From positions 24,294,559-24,358,558 of the forward strand of contig NC_079476.1 of assembly GCF_026230105.1 (NCBI RefSeq): 64,000 bases of DNA. Direction: 5' to 3'. This DNA is from Diorhabda sublineata. Lineage: Eukaryota; Arthropoda; Insecta; Coleoptera; Chrysomelidae. Below, one piece after another: positions 22,176 to 33,980 of the stretch. Made by a program: the position numbers and the translations under genes. The notes under the pieces were generated by a model that was given only the letters and a program-made list of their open reading frames with translations, was not told the origin of the DNA and ran no database searches. Positions within the stretch are counted from its first letter, which is position 1. Every line of letters begins with the position of its first letter.

Positions 22176-24883
22176 CGAATGCTCAACGTTTATAAGTAGA
22201 AGAATTCATTCGTTATTAATAATGATTTATAATGAGAAACAATAGACGAAAACATCGACGAATGAAGTAAATGAATAATTAATTGTGTCTTTGAAGAAAT
22301 ATCTCAAATCACCCCTCGTAGGTCTACCGAGGCGGGCATAAATCATTTCAGATACGGCCACAACGACGACAGCTCTTGTAGGGCTTTTTAATTTCACTCA
22401 AAAGAAATCCAATGTGATGTAGCTTCTATGGTAAACGTTGAAAAGAGAGAAGCTAATAGAGACGAAGTTAGAATGGAAAAAAGTTAGAATAGTTACGTAA
22501 TAAATAGAATGTTATGAATTGTTCGTTTGTGAAACATCAAATACATTTTTTTAGAGATTTGTATGTTAATAATGCTGTTAGTTACAGACCTTGATGTGAT
22601 TACACGTGCAGAAGTTGGAAATGATAATTTTTAAATTACAACAATGAGTTGACACGTTAGTGAGACACAGGATGTTTAATTGAAAAGACCAAAACAGATT
22701 TTTATTAATAGAACAATTATTTTTACATTATTCTATTCATTGTTCGATTGTTTTTTTGTGATTGAATCTTCAGTGTCGCGATACGATTTTGATTAAAATT
22801 GTAGGGTAATCAAATTCTTTTAACACTTACTTACAAATTGATGCATTTTTTGTTCACAATAATCTACTTTGATTGAGAAAGCTCAGTCCAACCACAATTA
22901 ATTGAAATAAGAACTGTAATTTCCACGTGGAAATTGAAATTCTTTGCACAAATAAATACTTTTCGAAGAGAAGAATTCATATGATGTTTTTGAGATGATT
23001 TGAAAATTGAGTATAAACTAGTTTCGTCAATAACAAAAATATGTAAAAATACATGAATTAACTGTTGAATCTGTTGACTTAGAATTAGACTGATGTAGAC
23101 AGAGTTGTTGCAAGTAAAAACAAATATTTTAGGTCTTTTTGTTGGTACATCGTCCTAGTATCTATTTTAACAATTTATATTTCTGCCTTTGGAACGACCA
23201 TGACTTTGATATTCGACATTGGTGGGTCATACTTTCAGCACGAGGTCAATTGACTTCACTAACATCAATCACGTGTTTAAATAGACAAGATGGTACATGA
23301 CTTGCACATTTTAATATGGTTTGAGATCAAGGGACTCTTCCTTTTCCTTAATTGACTCATACCAGTTACAAACAGTCAGAAAATTAGTACTGTGACGCTA
23401 TTTACCTTGATAACAATATTATTAACAGTTTTGTTTAAGCCGCGTATCTCCAATACGGCTCTAACGTGATCTCCTGTTTTATATATATTTTTGCGATGAT
23501 TCAAAGCAGAGCATAGTGTCTAGTAATAGCCAAGTCTTCCCAGAAACATCTAGAATATAATTCAATGGTTACCCAGTAGATGGACCCACTCACAATTTCT
23601 TATTTAGTCGTATTTAGTTAGATGGCGTGTGGCTGTTTTCTCGTCACAGTATATCATCACCGTAGACAAATTTTGATATTATAATGGTAAACACCATCTC
23701 ACAAAAGCAGTAGAGTAGAGCTTGTCTGAAAAAATTCTGTTATAATCATTTGATTCACTGTATTTTCTAAGCAAACCTCGTAATAATTAAGTAACAAAGT
23801 AAATTTTATGACAAAAAATGTAAAATCATAATTCTAGCATCTGATTCCAATATTTTTCATCCGCAGAATATGAATCACATGACAGTGACACACTGAAATG
23901 CTTTTTAATGAGAATTAGAGAATTTTCTATGAATATGTAATGAAGATAAACCAAGTAAGGAACGATAAAATGAAGATCATCCGCGAATGGAATTACGGAG
24001 ATAATGTCGGGTATTTGAGGAAGACACTTCTATGAATGCTGTGATAATTTTCAGATTTCGGAATTGATATTAAAAAAAAAGTGTGAGAATGAGATTGTAC
24101 CAGAGGATAATTATATTATCGAGTGAGGCTCAATGTACATGTTAGTGTAAGTGTAAGTACTTCTAAAAAATTAGTTATTTTATGAGTTTTTAATTCGATT
24201 CGAGTTATTTCCCATGCTATTGTTTTTTTATTCTTAAAGCGACATTTTTATTAATATATATTATTGGGTTAGTGAGCGCATTGCAGATGCCTCCATAACC
24301 GAAATTATGTCGCTGGAATTGTATGCTGCTGACAACTGTTTTGTTTCAATTTAATTTCGCAAACAACGTACCCTTTGGGAAATTTCTAATAACGAAGTCA
24401 TCCAAATGACCAGTTAACGGACCTTCATTATGAATTTACCATTTACTTACGTTCGCATATGCACAATTGTCTTTATCGTTTACGGTTTTAGTAACACGTT
24501 TGACAAAAACCTTCTATTTATGATGTCGACAGATTCCGTGGCTGGATATAATAAGGGTTTTTGGGTTAAGTACTTCTTTATGTTGCTTTAAAAGGTAAAG
24601 AGTGCCGGAAAATGTCACACGGAATCCGAACATGGAATTACGAGGTTTGAACAATACATTGTGCTTAGCGAAAACTTACAACTTCGTTTGGGGCTGAGTG
24701 GAGTATTTAAACAGATATTTTTAACAATTTTGTCCAAAATTGATCAGAAAATCACTGAAATTCACTGGAATTGAGAACAGAATGGTGCTGGAGAGTGCGA
24801 AATTTGAAATCAAATTGAAAATAAGCGAGAAAGTATTCACTATAGTACAAAAATTTTAATTATGACAAAAAATCATAATATAG
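22176..24883. other. No gene supported
   Basis: Mostly AT-rich noncoding DNA, with GC-richer islands at 22310-22400 and 24270-24470. Two minus-strand stretches end at donor-like sites: one containing GDHVRAVLEIRGLNKTVNN near 23480-23410, and KVFVKRVTKTVNDKDNCAY near 24530-24450. Both are short and lack convincing acceptors, so I do not call them exons. Confidence 0.3.
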
Positions 24884-25399
24884 TCTTATATATTGAAAAA
24901 AATTGATGATTTCCATTCCGAGTCCGTTCAGGCGTTCTACCGAACCGATTTGCTTAATTTTTTTTTCAATGAAAGGTATTGATACACAGATCAGCCATCA
25001 ACCATCGGATTTCATCTCATTTTCACCATTCTCAAGTTATACTCAAATGCGATTTCCCCCTGTACATTACTTATGGGAGTTTTTCACATACACACGTTCT
25101 ATCCTCAATATCTCAGGTTCTATTCAAGATAGAGACTTCGTTTTGGTTTAAGAACACTCGCTGAAACACCTTCTTTCTTTTCAGTTTTTGAACACTTAAA
25201 TCGGTTGAGTAAAAGAGGAGCTAGGCGCGGACATTCAATGTGGAGTTAGGATTTTTGTAGGTTTTTGGCAATTTTTCTACATTCAAAGATCTATATCTCA
25301 AGTTCTAATATAGCTACAGAGTTCGTTCTTTTCTATTATAATGATTTCTGATACTTATTTAATGGATTCGATGCGAGCGAAGCCGCGGATAAAAGCTAG
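24884..25399 (+). mobile_element. Short non-autonomous Helitron-like element
   Basis: The right end, GCGAGCGAAGCCGCGGATAA followed by AAGCTAG, with T next to it, has the hallmarks of insect Helitron 3' termini. These are a GC-rich subterminal segment able to form a small hairpin, then a CTAG end abutting T, with no target duplication. The left end is less certain. TCTTATATATTGAAAAAAAT at 24884 resembles the TC-starting 5' termini of such elements, giving a length of about 516 bases. No Rep/helicase coding sequence is present, so it would be mobilised in trans. The plus open frames at 24903 and 24979 are incidental. Confidence 0.72.
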
Positions 25400-28300
25400 T
25401 TATATATTATTATATAATAATTTAAATTATAATTGAAATAATTAGAACAAATGCCACCAGATGATATTCGACATTTGATATAAATTTCATAAAGAAAATC
25501 ATTTAATGATAATACAGCTCCAAAAAAAATTAAACAGGACCATACGAATTCATATAAAAAACAAAATAATAATCCATCATCAGAGACCAAAAAAAATTTA
25601 TAATACCGTCATGGAAAAAATGTATGATCTATCGTACCGACCAATTGTATCAACTATTCAAAATCCTCTTAACCCTCATTATCAAATTATTCGGAAATTA
25701 TTTCGAAAAAAATGTTATACTGAAATACTATGGCTTTGGCGAGATGCATTTACAGCACCGCCTGGCAATTATTTTTGATATTCAGAAAACCAGTTTTCAA
25801 ATATTAATCTTCATGATAACCTTCAGTTTTTTTACTTTCAGAAATTAGCAATGCATCTTTAACAAATCTATACTAGATCCTGCTTGAAGGATTATTAAAC
25901 GTTTTCTTTTTCCATATTCAACTTTGTCTTTGGTTCATCTAAGATTTCTTCATACAAATTGACAATATTTTGCTTCTCTGTAGTTGATAAGTGGCATTAA
26001 ATAACAGAGCTCTTTTTTTGGTTCGGTAGGTGGGCGACTGATGTCTGGAATACTATCTCAGTCAATTTTCAAATTAGTCTTTACAAGAACTGTAGAAAGA
26101 ACGAAATGGTCATTATTAGTTAACAATTTATACAAATCGGCTGCGATTTAACCAATCAGGAATTAAATTCAAGAGGTTATAGCAGAGATCTACTTATTTT
26201 TATTATTATTCATAAGGTATGGCACCATAAAAACATGGCAATCAATTTCCATAAACGTTATTAATTATTGAAGATGTTCAAACTTGGTCTTCCTTGCTAA
26301 CTGAATCATACAACATGACTCTAGCTACAATGGATTTATTTTCATCAAAATTTTGATTATAAACTCGCCTCTCGACCAGTATTAAAAGAGGGAAAGAGAT
26401 ACGCGGTTAGCTTTAAACAAAATAGCGGTCTGGAGATGAAAGGTTTAAGATTTTTTTAGTCTACTAGTTTTTTATTAAATGTGTCCAAGAATCTACCTAT
26501 CTAGTGGTATCAAAATGATGTTTTTTTCACTTGTATCTTTTTTTATTTTTTATTATCATAGTCGTAGATTAAGTATAGTATTCAACTTCAACTATCTTCT
26601 CTTAACGGTAAAAAATTGACATTTTTCTGGAAAATATAGCGTTTAATTGTTCTGTTTGAGGTAAATACCTTTTCAACGCATCCGTGTTTGTTCGAATCCA
26701 GGCTGTTTTCAACGACTATCGACTGCTGCTAGCAATCATTCCCAGATTCTCGTGTTTTAAATTTGATTTTTAATGAACTGCTCGAATGAGTTTGTCATGA
26801 TATAATAAGTTTGTGATGAATAACTGAACGGATGTTCTTTGAGGTAATCAAAAACTCATCAATCGATAATATAGGATATAAAATATCAAGATGAACTCAC
26901 GTACTTTTGATTATGTGAAATCAAAAACAAAAATTACAATCAAGACATAAAATAAATGCGGATAGTTATAAAAAAACCCATACAATAATTATTTTTTATT
27001 GAGTTAAGGGGTTCGATTAAGTGAGTTAAAATAACGATTTCAATAAAAATAAAGATGAACATTGCGTTCTAATAAATTCTTCAGTGGAAAGTTACAGTAA
27101 ATATGATTGAAACCACTTTTACAATATCGAAACTAAGAGCACCGTCTAGTTGCAATATTCATAAGTACCATAACGAGAATGCGTCTTAACTTTTTTTTAT
27201 CAGCCTTATCAGTTTTGACAGTGAAATTATGGGACCAAATGGTACATGCTATGAGATTCTTCTTAGTTTCCGAAGACGGTGCTCCTTCAAAACTTATAAC
27301 CCTAGAAAACCGGATGAGTGTTGACAGAAAATGATCTTCATGTGATGCGCATACTTTTTACTTTTTGGGAGAGATAGCATATGTTGGGTGCATAAAAAGA
27401 TAAGTGGATAGCATCCATATTATAGAACAAACAGAAAGATCCCATCTGACAATTGGCTATTGACCTTAATTTCTCTTTATACTGAATATATTTTCGGTTC
27501 TTTTGAGCTATATAAACATTTCAATTCTTATCCGGATTGGAATTATTTACGTCTATAATGCTGGCGTCTTATACCAATCGATAACTATAATATTAACTTG
27601 AATGGAAAACCATTAACTTGAATGAGAAACTAGAATATTACACGTTTAATTGAATATACGATGAGGAATAGCCAAAAAGGGATACATTCGTTAAATTAAC
27701 TTTCTTATTTCAAATGAAACCCTCTGTATACCATTAATTTTTTGGATTTTTCGAAAAACTATAGCTCATGTAAAATGTCTAATACCTATCTTCAATTGTT
27801 TTGGAAATTTTAAGTATTCACAAATTTATTACAAAAAAGTTAGCCTTAACAAAAATAAATCTATTTTACTTCACAAATACTTGACATTAAAAAAATATTA
27901 AGGTCAACGTAGACTCTTAACGAACGTCAAGATGCACTCGAAGCCGTCTCTGTCCAATACAACATTCGGTATGTTTAATTTTTGATAGGCATGCCGATGT
28001 TTTGAAAAAGAATTCACAATATTATTAGGGCTGCCCAGTAAACAGACAGTGAAGTAAGAGTAAAATATTATTATTTATAATAATATTAATATTTCATCAT
28101 CGCGCGGATCGAGAGCTCGATTCGCAAGAGTAAATATTAGCTAGTAATTATTGATAAGAATAACGTGTCTTTCAGATTCATTACAATATTCAATGGTGAT
28201 AGTCGTAAATTATTTATAGATTCTTTCAGAGTCGCATACGTTTGATTTATAAATAGTCTATATTGGTTAAATTTGGTTATCTAGGTAACTATTTCAATAT

Positions 28301-28730
28301 TGTATCTATGTATTTAACGACCAGGAAATGTGTACATATCAAAAACAATATAAAGCATGATACAAAGACGCTGCAAAACATGTATAAAGGATATTATTTT
28401 GAGACTAACATATCATATTAGTAATTATTCACATATTATTCATTTCAGGTCAATTTTTGTTGGAAATTTTCAATTTTAATCATGATCTACAAGAACTTTT
28501 TGATTTTTATTACTTTTTTGTCATATTTGTAAGAATTCAGATCATGATCATAATAATTAGCTTTTCTTAATTTTAATCACTAATCACTTTTATGTTATTT
28601 TCAATCGTCTGCATTGATTTGCAAAATTGACTAATAGTTGAAGCACCTCGGGGTTGGTATGTTCAGGAAGTTTTTTATAATGTCTTTCAGTTACCGTCTT
28701 TAATTGTTTCTGTCACATTAGAAACTTTAA
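25400..28730. other. No gene supported; weak transposase N-terminal scrap
   Basis: At about 25995-25905 on the minus strand the frame reads STTEKQNIVNLYEEILDEPK. This resembles the N-terminal helix segment of an insect DDE transposase family, but it is too short to name. At 27137-27147 and 27274-27284 there is an 11-base inverted pair (GAGCACCGTCT / AGACGGTGCTC). The rest is AT-rich noncoding DNA. Confidence 0.3.
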
Positions 28731-29389
28731 CACTTTTAGCACCGGTGCGGTCCATAGGGCCGCAAGTGAACTTTCCCCAGAGCCCAGAGCTGTCCTAAGG
28801 ACTCCACGACGTATATCTTTTCAAACTTGTTCCTTGGCCAAATGGACTATATTTAAATGTGCTTTACAGTTTGGGTGGACCGTCCTGGGATCTTGAAAAA
28901 TTACTGTACACTTGGTCCATTTGCTTTTTTTGCATGATCTTCAACTCCATTGTAAAACAATTACTCTTGATGTTGTTTTCTTCAACATAATTCGAATAAT
29001 ATTTGACTAAAATTTTTCATCTGCGTCACCTTCACGTTACCTGTGTCTCATATAATATTTTATAAAACACATCGCACATTTTGTGCACTTAACATAAAAG
29101 CGTGATTCATCGTTCAAAGGATAGAAAAACAAATTTTGTTTTTCAATACTACAAATTGGGTGAAACTTCAAAGAAATATAATGAAAATATTTATTTCGAG
29201 AGAAAAGTGCAATATAAAGTTTTTTGTATATGCTCCGGGCCCTGGGGAAAGTTTTGGTGGTCAACTTTTAATTTCAAATAGATTTTTATTTAATTTTTCC
29301 ATAAATCCATACCCCATATAGAGTGTGAAAACACAAAAAAAATTTGGGCCTACAGAAAAGTTTGTCGAGTTTGGTTGGGGCTCAAAGTG
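28731..29389 (-). mobile_element. piggyBac-like element, non-autonomous, with TTAA target sites
   Basis: The left end CACTTTTAGCACC (28731) and the right end, read inward as CACTTTGAGCCCC (to 29389), form imperfect terminal inverted repeats. Each is flanked by TTAA (28727-28730 and 29390-29393), the exact target site of piggyBac elements. The 659-base length is far below an autonomous element. On the minus strand, 29264-29037 encodes a peptide ending RFYVKCTKCAMCFIKYYMRH. This resembles the cysteine-rich C-terminal region of piggyBac transposases (CxxCxxxxC...F..YH), with some ligands lost. The element is therefore probably an internally deleted copy retaining the 3' end of a decayed transposase gene. 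Confidence 0.72.
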
Positions 29390-29624
29390 TTAAGATCTCT
29401 ATAAATAATACTGTTTAGAATATGTCATGGTTCACGTACGTTGTAAGTAAGTAAGAAACTTTATTTTGAAATTTTCAATGATGGTAACATCGGTTTTTTG
29501 TACATTTTCATAATCCCATCCGCGTATATTAATAAAAGGGTAATTTTATACTTTTGGCTCTAGAAAATCGAAAAATCATCCGATTTCAAAGAATTTTTTT
29601 TAAATCTTCGTTTTTACGACGGAT

Positions 29625-30172
29625 TTACCAAAAAAATTATGGGAATAAAAAATATAAAAGCTTATATTGGTTTCAGGGCTTTAAATGTTCATGAAAATGC
29701 ACTCATTCACTTATAACTGTTGATAACTTTTTTTCAAATGATCAAATGAAGTTATTATATTTTTTTTAAAATGTATGGAAAAATGTTGATTTATTATGTT
29801 TTTACAATTAAAAATAATAACAATTTCTCTTAAAATTGACCTTTTCTCACATATAATAGTTTGTATCTTTTTTATTGAGTAATCATTAAAGTTTTATGAA
29901 AAAAACCATTCTTAAAATCACTTATTGGAATCAAGTGTATAATATTAAAAGTTAACTTTGAAAAATTGAAAATACTCACCAATAAAAAAATGGTCTTACT
30001 AAGATTGAAGATAAAAAATGGAGAAACAAACATTTTCCAATTTTTTTTCCAAAATGTTTTTGTGTAAATTAGCAAAAAAATATATGAACTGCGTTTGAAG
30101 CTTTGTAAAAAAGTTATGAACAAGTCATAAAACTATATGAAATTTCCAGATGTGATATTTCCCATAATTTTT
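29625..30172. repeat. Imperfect inverted repeat next to the Ig exon
   Basis: AAAAAATTATGGGA at 29631-29644 faces its complement TCCCATAATTTTT at 30160-30172. Further in, GTTGATAACTTTTTTTCAAA (from 29718) faces a minus-strand GTTCATAACTTTTTTACAAA (30122 downward). Both are followed by a related ATCAAATGAAGTT.. / TTCAAACGCAGTT.. block and a long T run. The arms have unequal indels (74 versus about 37 bases between the matched blocks), so it is an old head-to-head pair of the same AT-rich repeat rather than a fresh palindrome. The minus open frame 29872-30123 within it is incidental. Confidence 0.5.
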
Positions 30173-30215
30173 ACGATTTTGGGAATTAATTTTGACTATC
30201 TACTCATGTACTTAC

Positions 30216-30370
30216 TCAAAGTTTTCAATTTTACGATTTGAATGACATCACAATTTTCTTTGACTACGAGGTAGGTGATTTCACATTTATACGTTGCTTC
30301 GTCTTCACCTTCAACTGGAGATATCTTCAAAACTGCACCATTAGTTTCATTGGTGTACTCCACTGTCATT
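30216..30370 (-). CDS. Internal exon encoding half of an immunoglobulin-like domain
   Basis: This 155-base minus-strand exon is preceded by a good acceptor (TTTCTATTGCAG) and followed by a perfect donor (GTAAGT, complement at 30210-30215). It begins with the third base of a split codon and ends with the first base of another. The 51 complete codons have no stop. Within them, GAVLKISPVEGEDEATYKCE is the classic E-F-strand signature of an Ig domain: a hydrophobic L-x-I, then D-E-A-T-Y-x-C. It continues ITYLVVKENCDVIQIVKLKT, the F-G strands with a second cysteine. This pattern is typical of arthropod cell-surface Ig-superfamily adhesion receptors. A Sidestep-like or related neuronal receptor is my best guess, not a firm assignment. 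Neighbouring exons were not found, implying introns of many kilobases on at least one side. Confidence 0.8.
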
Positions 30371-31320
30371 CTGCAATAGAAATATTGAATTGAAATACAC
30401 TTTCTCGTTATAATGAGGCTTTGAGCAGCAGCATTTATCTTTTAACATATGAATCTTTGTAAAATATCTTAAATTTTCTTTATATGTTATTAAAAAATGA
30501 AAAAATATAATATACAAATATAATAATGAAATCGATAAATAACGATTGGACTATATACTGAATGAAATTTTTATAACAAACTTTTCGTTTGAAACATATT
30601 GACAACGGCATTCTATTCTACTTCGAATAAAAATAATTCCTGCACATTTATCGAAGTTTCCTTTATTGTCCTGGGATGTTTCAATTGCAACGATTTCATA
30701 AGCTAGACAGTTGAGCAAAATGGAAAAGTTACTTTAGTAACTATACGTAGTTGACATCACAGATCTTTTGTATGATATGACAGCTAAACTAGATGTCACT
30801 AAACTTTTCATTTACCAGTTCAGAAAATTGACGGCAGCTATGAAAGGAAATAAATACAGGAAAGTAGTGAAAAACTAACTTGTCCATTTCACTTGGATGC
30901 TTTATTGTCATCACAAATATCATACGGGGTGATTATTTGATAGATTGAAGAAATCGTTGTTGAAAAATTTTAACTTACTCTTATTAATTTTTGGGACCGA
31001 TGACAGATTTTTAAATATTGTAGTGATTTTTCTCACTTTTACACTAGAATGATTCAAATTCAAAAATCTTGTTCATTAAATCTATGAAGGAACTTATAAC
31101 ACTTTTCAGCACTATATGATCCTTTGTTTCAAGTGTCTTAGAAAGAATGAAATTATTCGTTAGAAGCAAAACACGTTAAATAAAATGTCTTTTAAATCTA
31201 TTTACTTTTATGTTGCTTATAATTTCCAACGATTTTTTTAGATACAAATGATGAAGCTCCGGGAAAACTTCATGGATATATTTTCAAAACGAACCATGTT
31301 TTTTTTATTATGATATATGA
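30371..31320. other. Presumed intron upstream of the Ig exon; no gene seen
   Basis: AT-rich DNA on the acceptor side of the Ig exon. No further exon with an Ig signature was recognised. Confidence 0.4.
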
Positions 31321-31324
31321 TATA

Positions 31325-32015
31325 TTCGCATCTGCTATCCATTAAATTCCATGGCGTCGATAACTCCACTATGGAATTATTTAGAAGTGAACTAAACCTT
31401 CATAATCCTACTCCAAACACAACAAGGTTTCTGTTCGAATCGAGATCTCTTTTTACGATGCGTTCTAGTAATTTTTCTTTGTCTAACCACTCATTTTCCA
31501 TGTTCAATGCCGTTTAAATAAAACCATTTCTCATCGTAAGTAGCAATTCGACGTTTCTTTTGAATCTCGGTTAATTCGTGTTGCATTATTCGTCAACTTT
31601 TACAGATCTTGTGATTTGCGATTTGAAGTATCTTAAGATGGTCCATGGAAGTCTGATAATCGGCGAGTGCTGGTACCAGTTTGGTTTTCCACTGCTACCT
31701 TTGTGACCTAAATATCAAACGCAGCCACCATTAAAACGATTAAAACAGTGTCTTCCTCTTCAATTTCACATATTTTTCTTGCTACCACGGCTGCGCTAAA
31801 ACTTTTTTTCCATTAATGTCTGTGTCACATATTAACAATGAACAAGAATTTTCATGAAAATCGACATCCTATATATTTCCAAGGTTCTCGTGGTGTATCC
31901 AAGTTTCATCCACTGCTAGATATTGATGAGAAATTTGATTAGAATTACCATTGGAGATATGCAAACATTCGTTTGCTTGTAATGCAAGCTTTTGATCTGC
32001 ATTCAACCGTCACGA
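31325..32015 (-). mobile_element. Mariner transposase pseudogene, possibly two insertions side by side
   Basis: On the minus strand the N-terminal helix-turn-helix region is readable as AAVVARKICEIEEEDTVL near 31795-31735. It continues with a decayed linker to MQHELTEIQKKRRIATYDEK near 31590-31530 and WFYLNGIEHGK, the segment bearing the first catalytic Asp (normally TGDEKW). Then comes FEQKPCCVW. Upstream on the same strand, 31930-31880 reads YLAVDETWIHHENLGN, a second and different version of the first catalytic motif (VDETWIHH) from another mariner lineage. Two such motifs cannot come from one protein in this order, so two relics probably abut. All frames are broken. Confidence 0.68.
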
Positions 32016-32100
32016 TACCAAACTGTGTTTCATTAATGGTTTTTTCTTGTAAAAAATTATAGTTAATCAGAAATCGAAATATTTACCCAGCAAAGAAAGT

Positions 32101-32131
32101 ATGAATAGTTACCTGAAAGGTAACTATTCAT
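32101..32131. repeat. Perfect 13-base palindrome with 5-base loop
   Basis: ATGAATAGTTACC, spacer TGAAA, then GGTAACTATTCAT. The arms are exactly complementary, so both DNA and RNA could form a 13-base-pair hairpin. It lies just outside the mariner remnants and might be a junction or terminal structure, or a chance hairpin. Confidence 0.8.
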
Positions 32132-33980
32132 ATTCAAAAGGGAGATAAAATACATTCAAAAATAAATCTCAAATTAGATAATAATTCATCATTTTTCCAG
32201 TTATATTTATATTTCACGTAGCAAGTTGATATGTTTTTCATCTAACCGTATATTCTAATACAAATATTTCAAACAAACAACATTTAATTGCAAAACAAAC
32301 ATCACGTTCGACTTCAAAGTCACCGCTGATTAACGTGTGAATTAGAAGATTTTCGTCGAATTTGCGGTAAACAACATCCGCGTTAATTCGAGTATGTTAA
32401 AAGCGTCTTATGTGCTCGAAGCTTAGTACTTTAACAACTGACGACTCATCTCTTCAATAAACAAACCCTAATAATGTTGTGGTCGTCACTAAGACCTTGA
32501 TTAAGGGCACCGTAAATAATTCCTTCATTTTGTCAAATGTTCATCCTTGCGAGAAATTTTGTTTTCAACCTACAGAGACAAAACGTTCGTTTACATTTAA
32601 ACAATCTGACTGAAGTGAGATGTCGGAATTATACAGTATGATACGATATAAAGTGAAATTAATCAAATATAAGGAAATCAGATTATATATTTTCGAAAGT
32701 GTTTTTTAATTGTTATATTTTGTATTTATTTCATCAGTTCTCCTTAGTTGCTTCATTACCTTATAACTTTTTTTCTCTGATGTTTCTCTGAAGTCAGGCA
32801 ACGCCCTCGAAAAATCGGCAAAAGCTCGTCAACGCTCATAAGTTTGGGAACGCTGTCGAAAGAAATTAAAATGAAGCATGTTCATGCGTCAGACAGTTAT
32901 GTCTGTATTATGACACGTGCGCGACGAGTAGATGCGTTTTCAGAATGAATAACCGAATTTCAGATCTCGCTTCTATCAAATAGTTCAACAGTGTCGATGA
33001 TCTATCAGAAATTCTTAAAAACGGGCTCTGTTGCCGACGCGTTCTGGACGATCGGTATTTCTAACAACTAACGATAGTTTTAAATATGTTTTATCAAACA
33101 CGTATAATCGTGAAGATCGAGATAATATGCGAAATTTTAAAAGTTAAGTGAAAAGATCATTAGAAAATTTCATTTAAATAGACAAAGTAACAGAATAAGT
33201 GGAATAAAGTCGAATATAAATGCGTGTTTCAGTATTAAAAATCTTTTCTTTGAGCTGTAGATTAATTTGAGCTCTAATTCCCTCTTATCCTAATTTCGGT
33301 ACGAAATTATGACATGACCTATTTGAAGATGGAATTACATTGAATCATTACACAAGACGAAAGATATTGTATACAAAGCGAACATTTTAAATGGAACAAA
33401 TACTATAACTTAATAAATTCATGCAATAATTTAAATTTGATTTGCTAAGGGGAATACTTATTTATTTTCATAGCTATGTCAGCTTTTTTTAGGACAAAAT
33501 GAGTTGGTGAATTCATTTTGCTTGTAAACTATATTTTAAATTTTTGAAACTTGCATAGGAACCAGAAATTGGACCTCTAGAAAGAAATTGGAAACCAGCA
33601 ACTATTTCTAGTTTCCAATGAAACAAGAGTTTACGTTACATAAAGCGATTTGTTTTTTTATTATTTGAGGGAGTTTTTTAGAGAATAACATGTTTCCTGT
33701 CGTCTTGCTGATTCGATTTCTCAACGATCTCCTGATGGAACCACTTATTAGCTATCATTTCTTGCAACTTGGTGCTACACCGAGCAGCATATCTCACTAT
33801 CTTGAGTGAATTTTGGGATATACAGAAACTGTCCAATTAAAATGTTTGACGAACTGCTGAATTATTTCCTAACAAGTAATTTTCACAGCGGCTCTTACCG
33901 CTTAGGTAATTGGGTCCCGTATTCAAAAACACATTTTATATATTATTTTTCTCTCTTAATCTTCAAATAAAAATATATTT
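32132..33980. other. No gene supported
   Basis: GC-richer patches occur at 32300-32620 and 32880-33070. At 32995-33055 the plus strand reads VSMIYQKFLKTGSVADAF, reminiscent of the first helix-turn-helix of Tc1/mariner transposases (YxKFxxTGSVAD). It is only about 20 residues long and isolated. Confidence 0.3.

Noticed and set aside
23410..23500. Minus-strand stretch GDHVRAVLEIRGLNK as an exon
   Set aside because: Donor-like GTAAAT is weak, there is no clear acceptor, and the open length is only about 46 codons.
24445..24535. Minus-strand stretch ending at a GTAAGT donor as an exon
   Set aside because: The only available acceptor (AAATAG) lacks a pyrimidine tract, and the 25-residue peptide is unrecognised.
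26680..26720. TGTTCGAATCC as a tRNA T-loop/B box
   Set aside because: No matching A box or cloverleaf can be formed around it.
32995..33055. Paired-type helix-turn-helix scrap (YQKFLKTGSVAD)
   Set aside because: Suggestive of a Tc1/mariner N-terminus but isolated and too short to annotate as an element.
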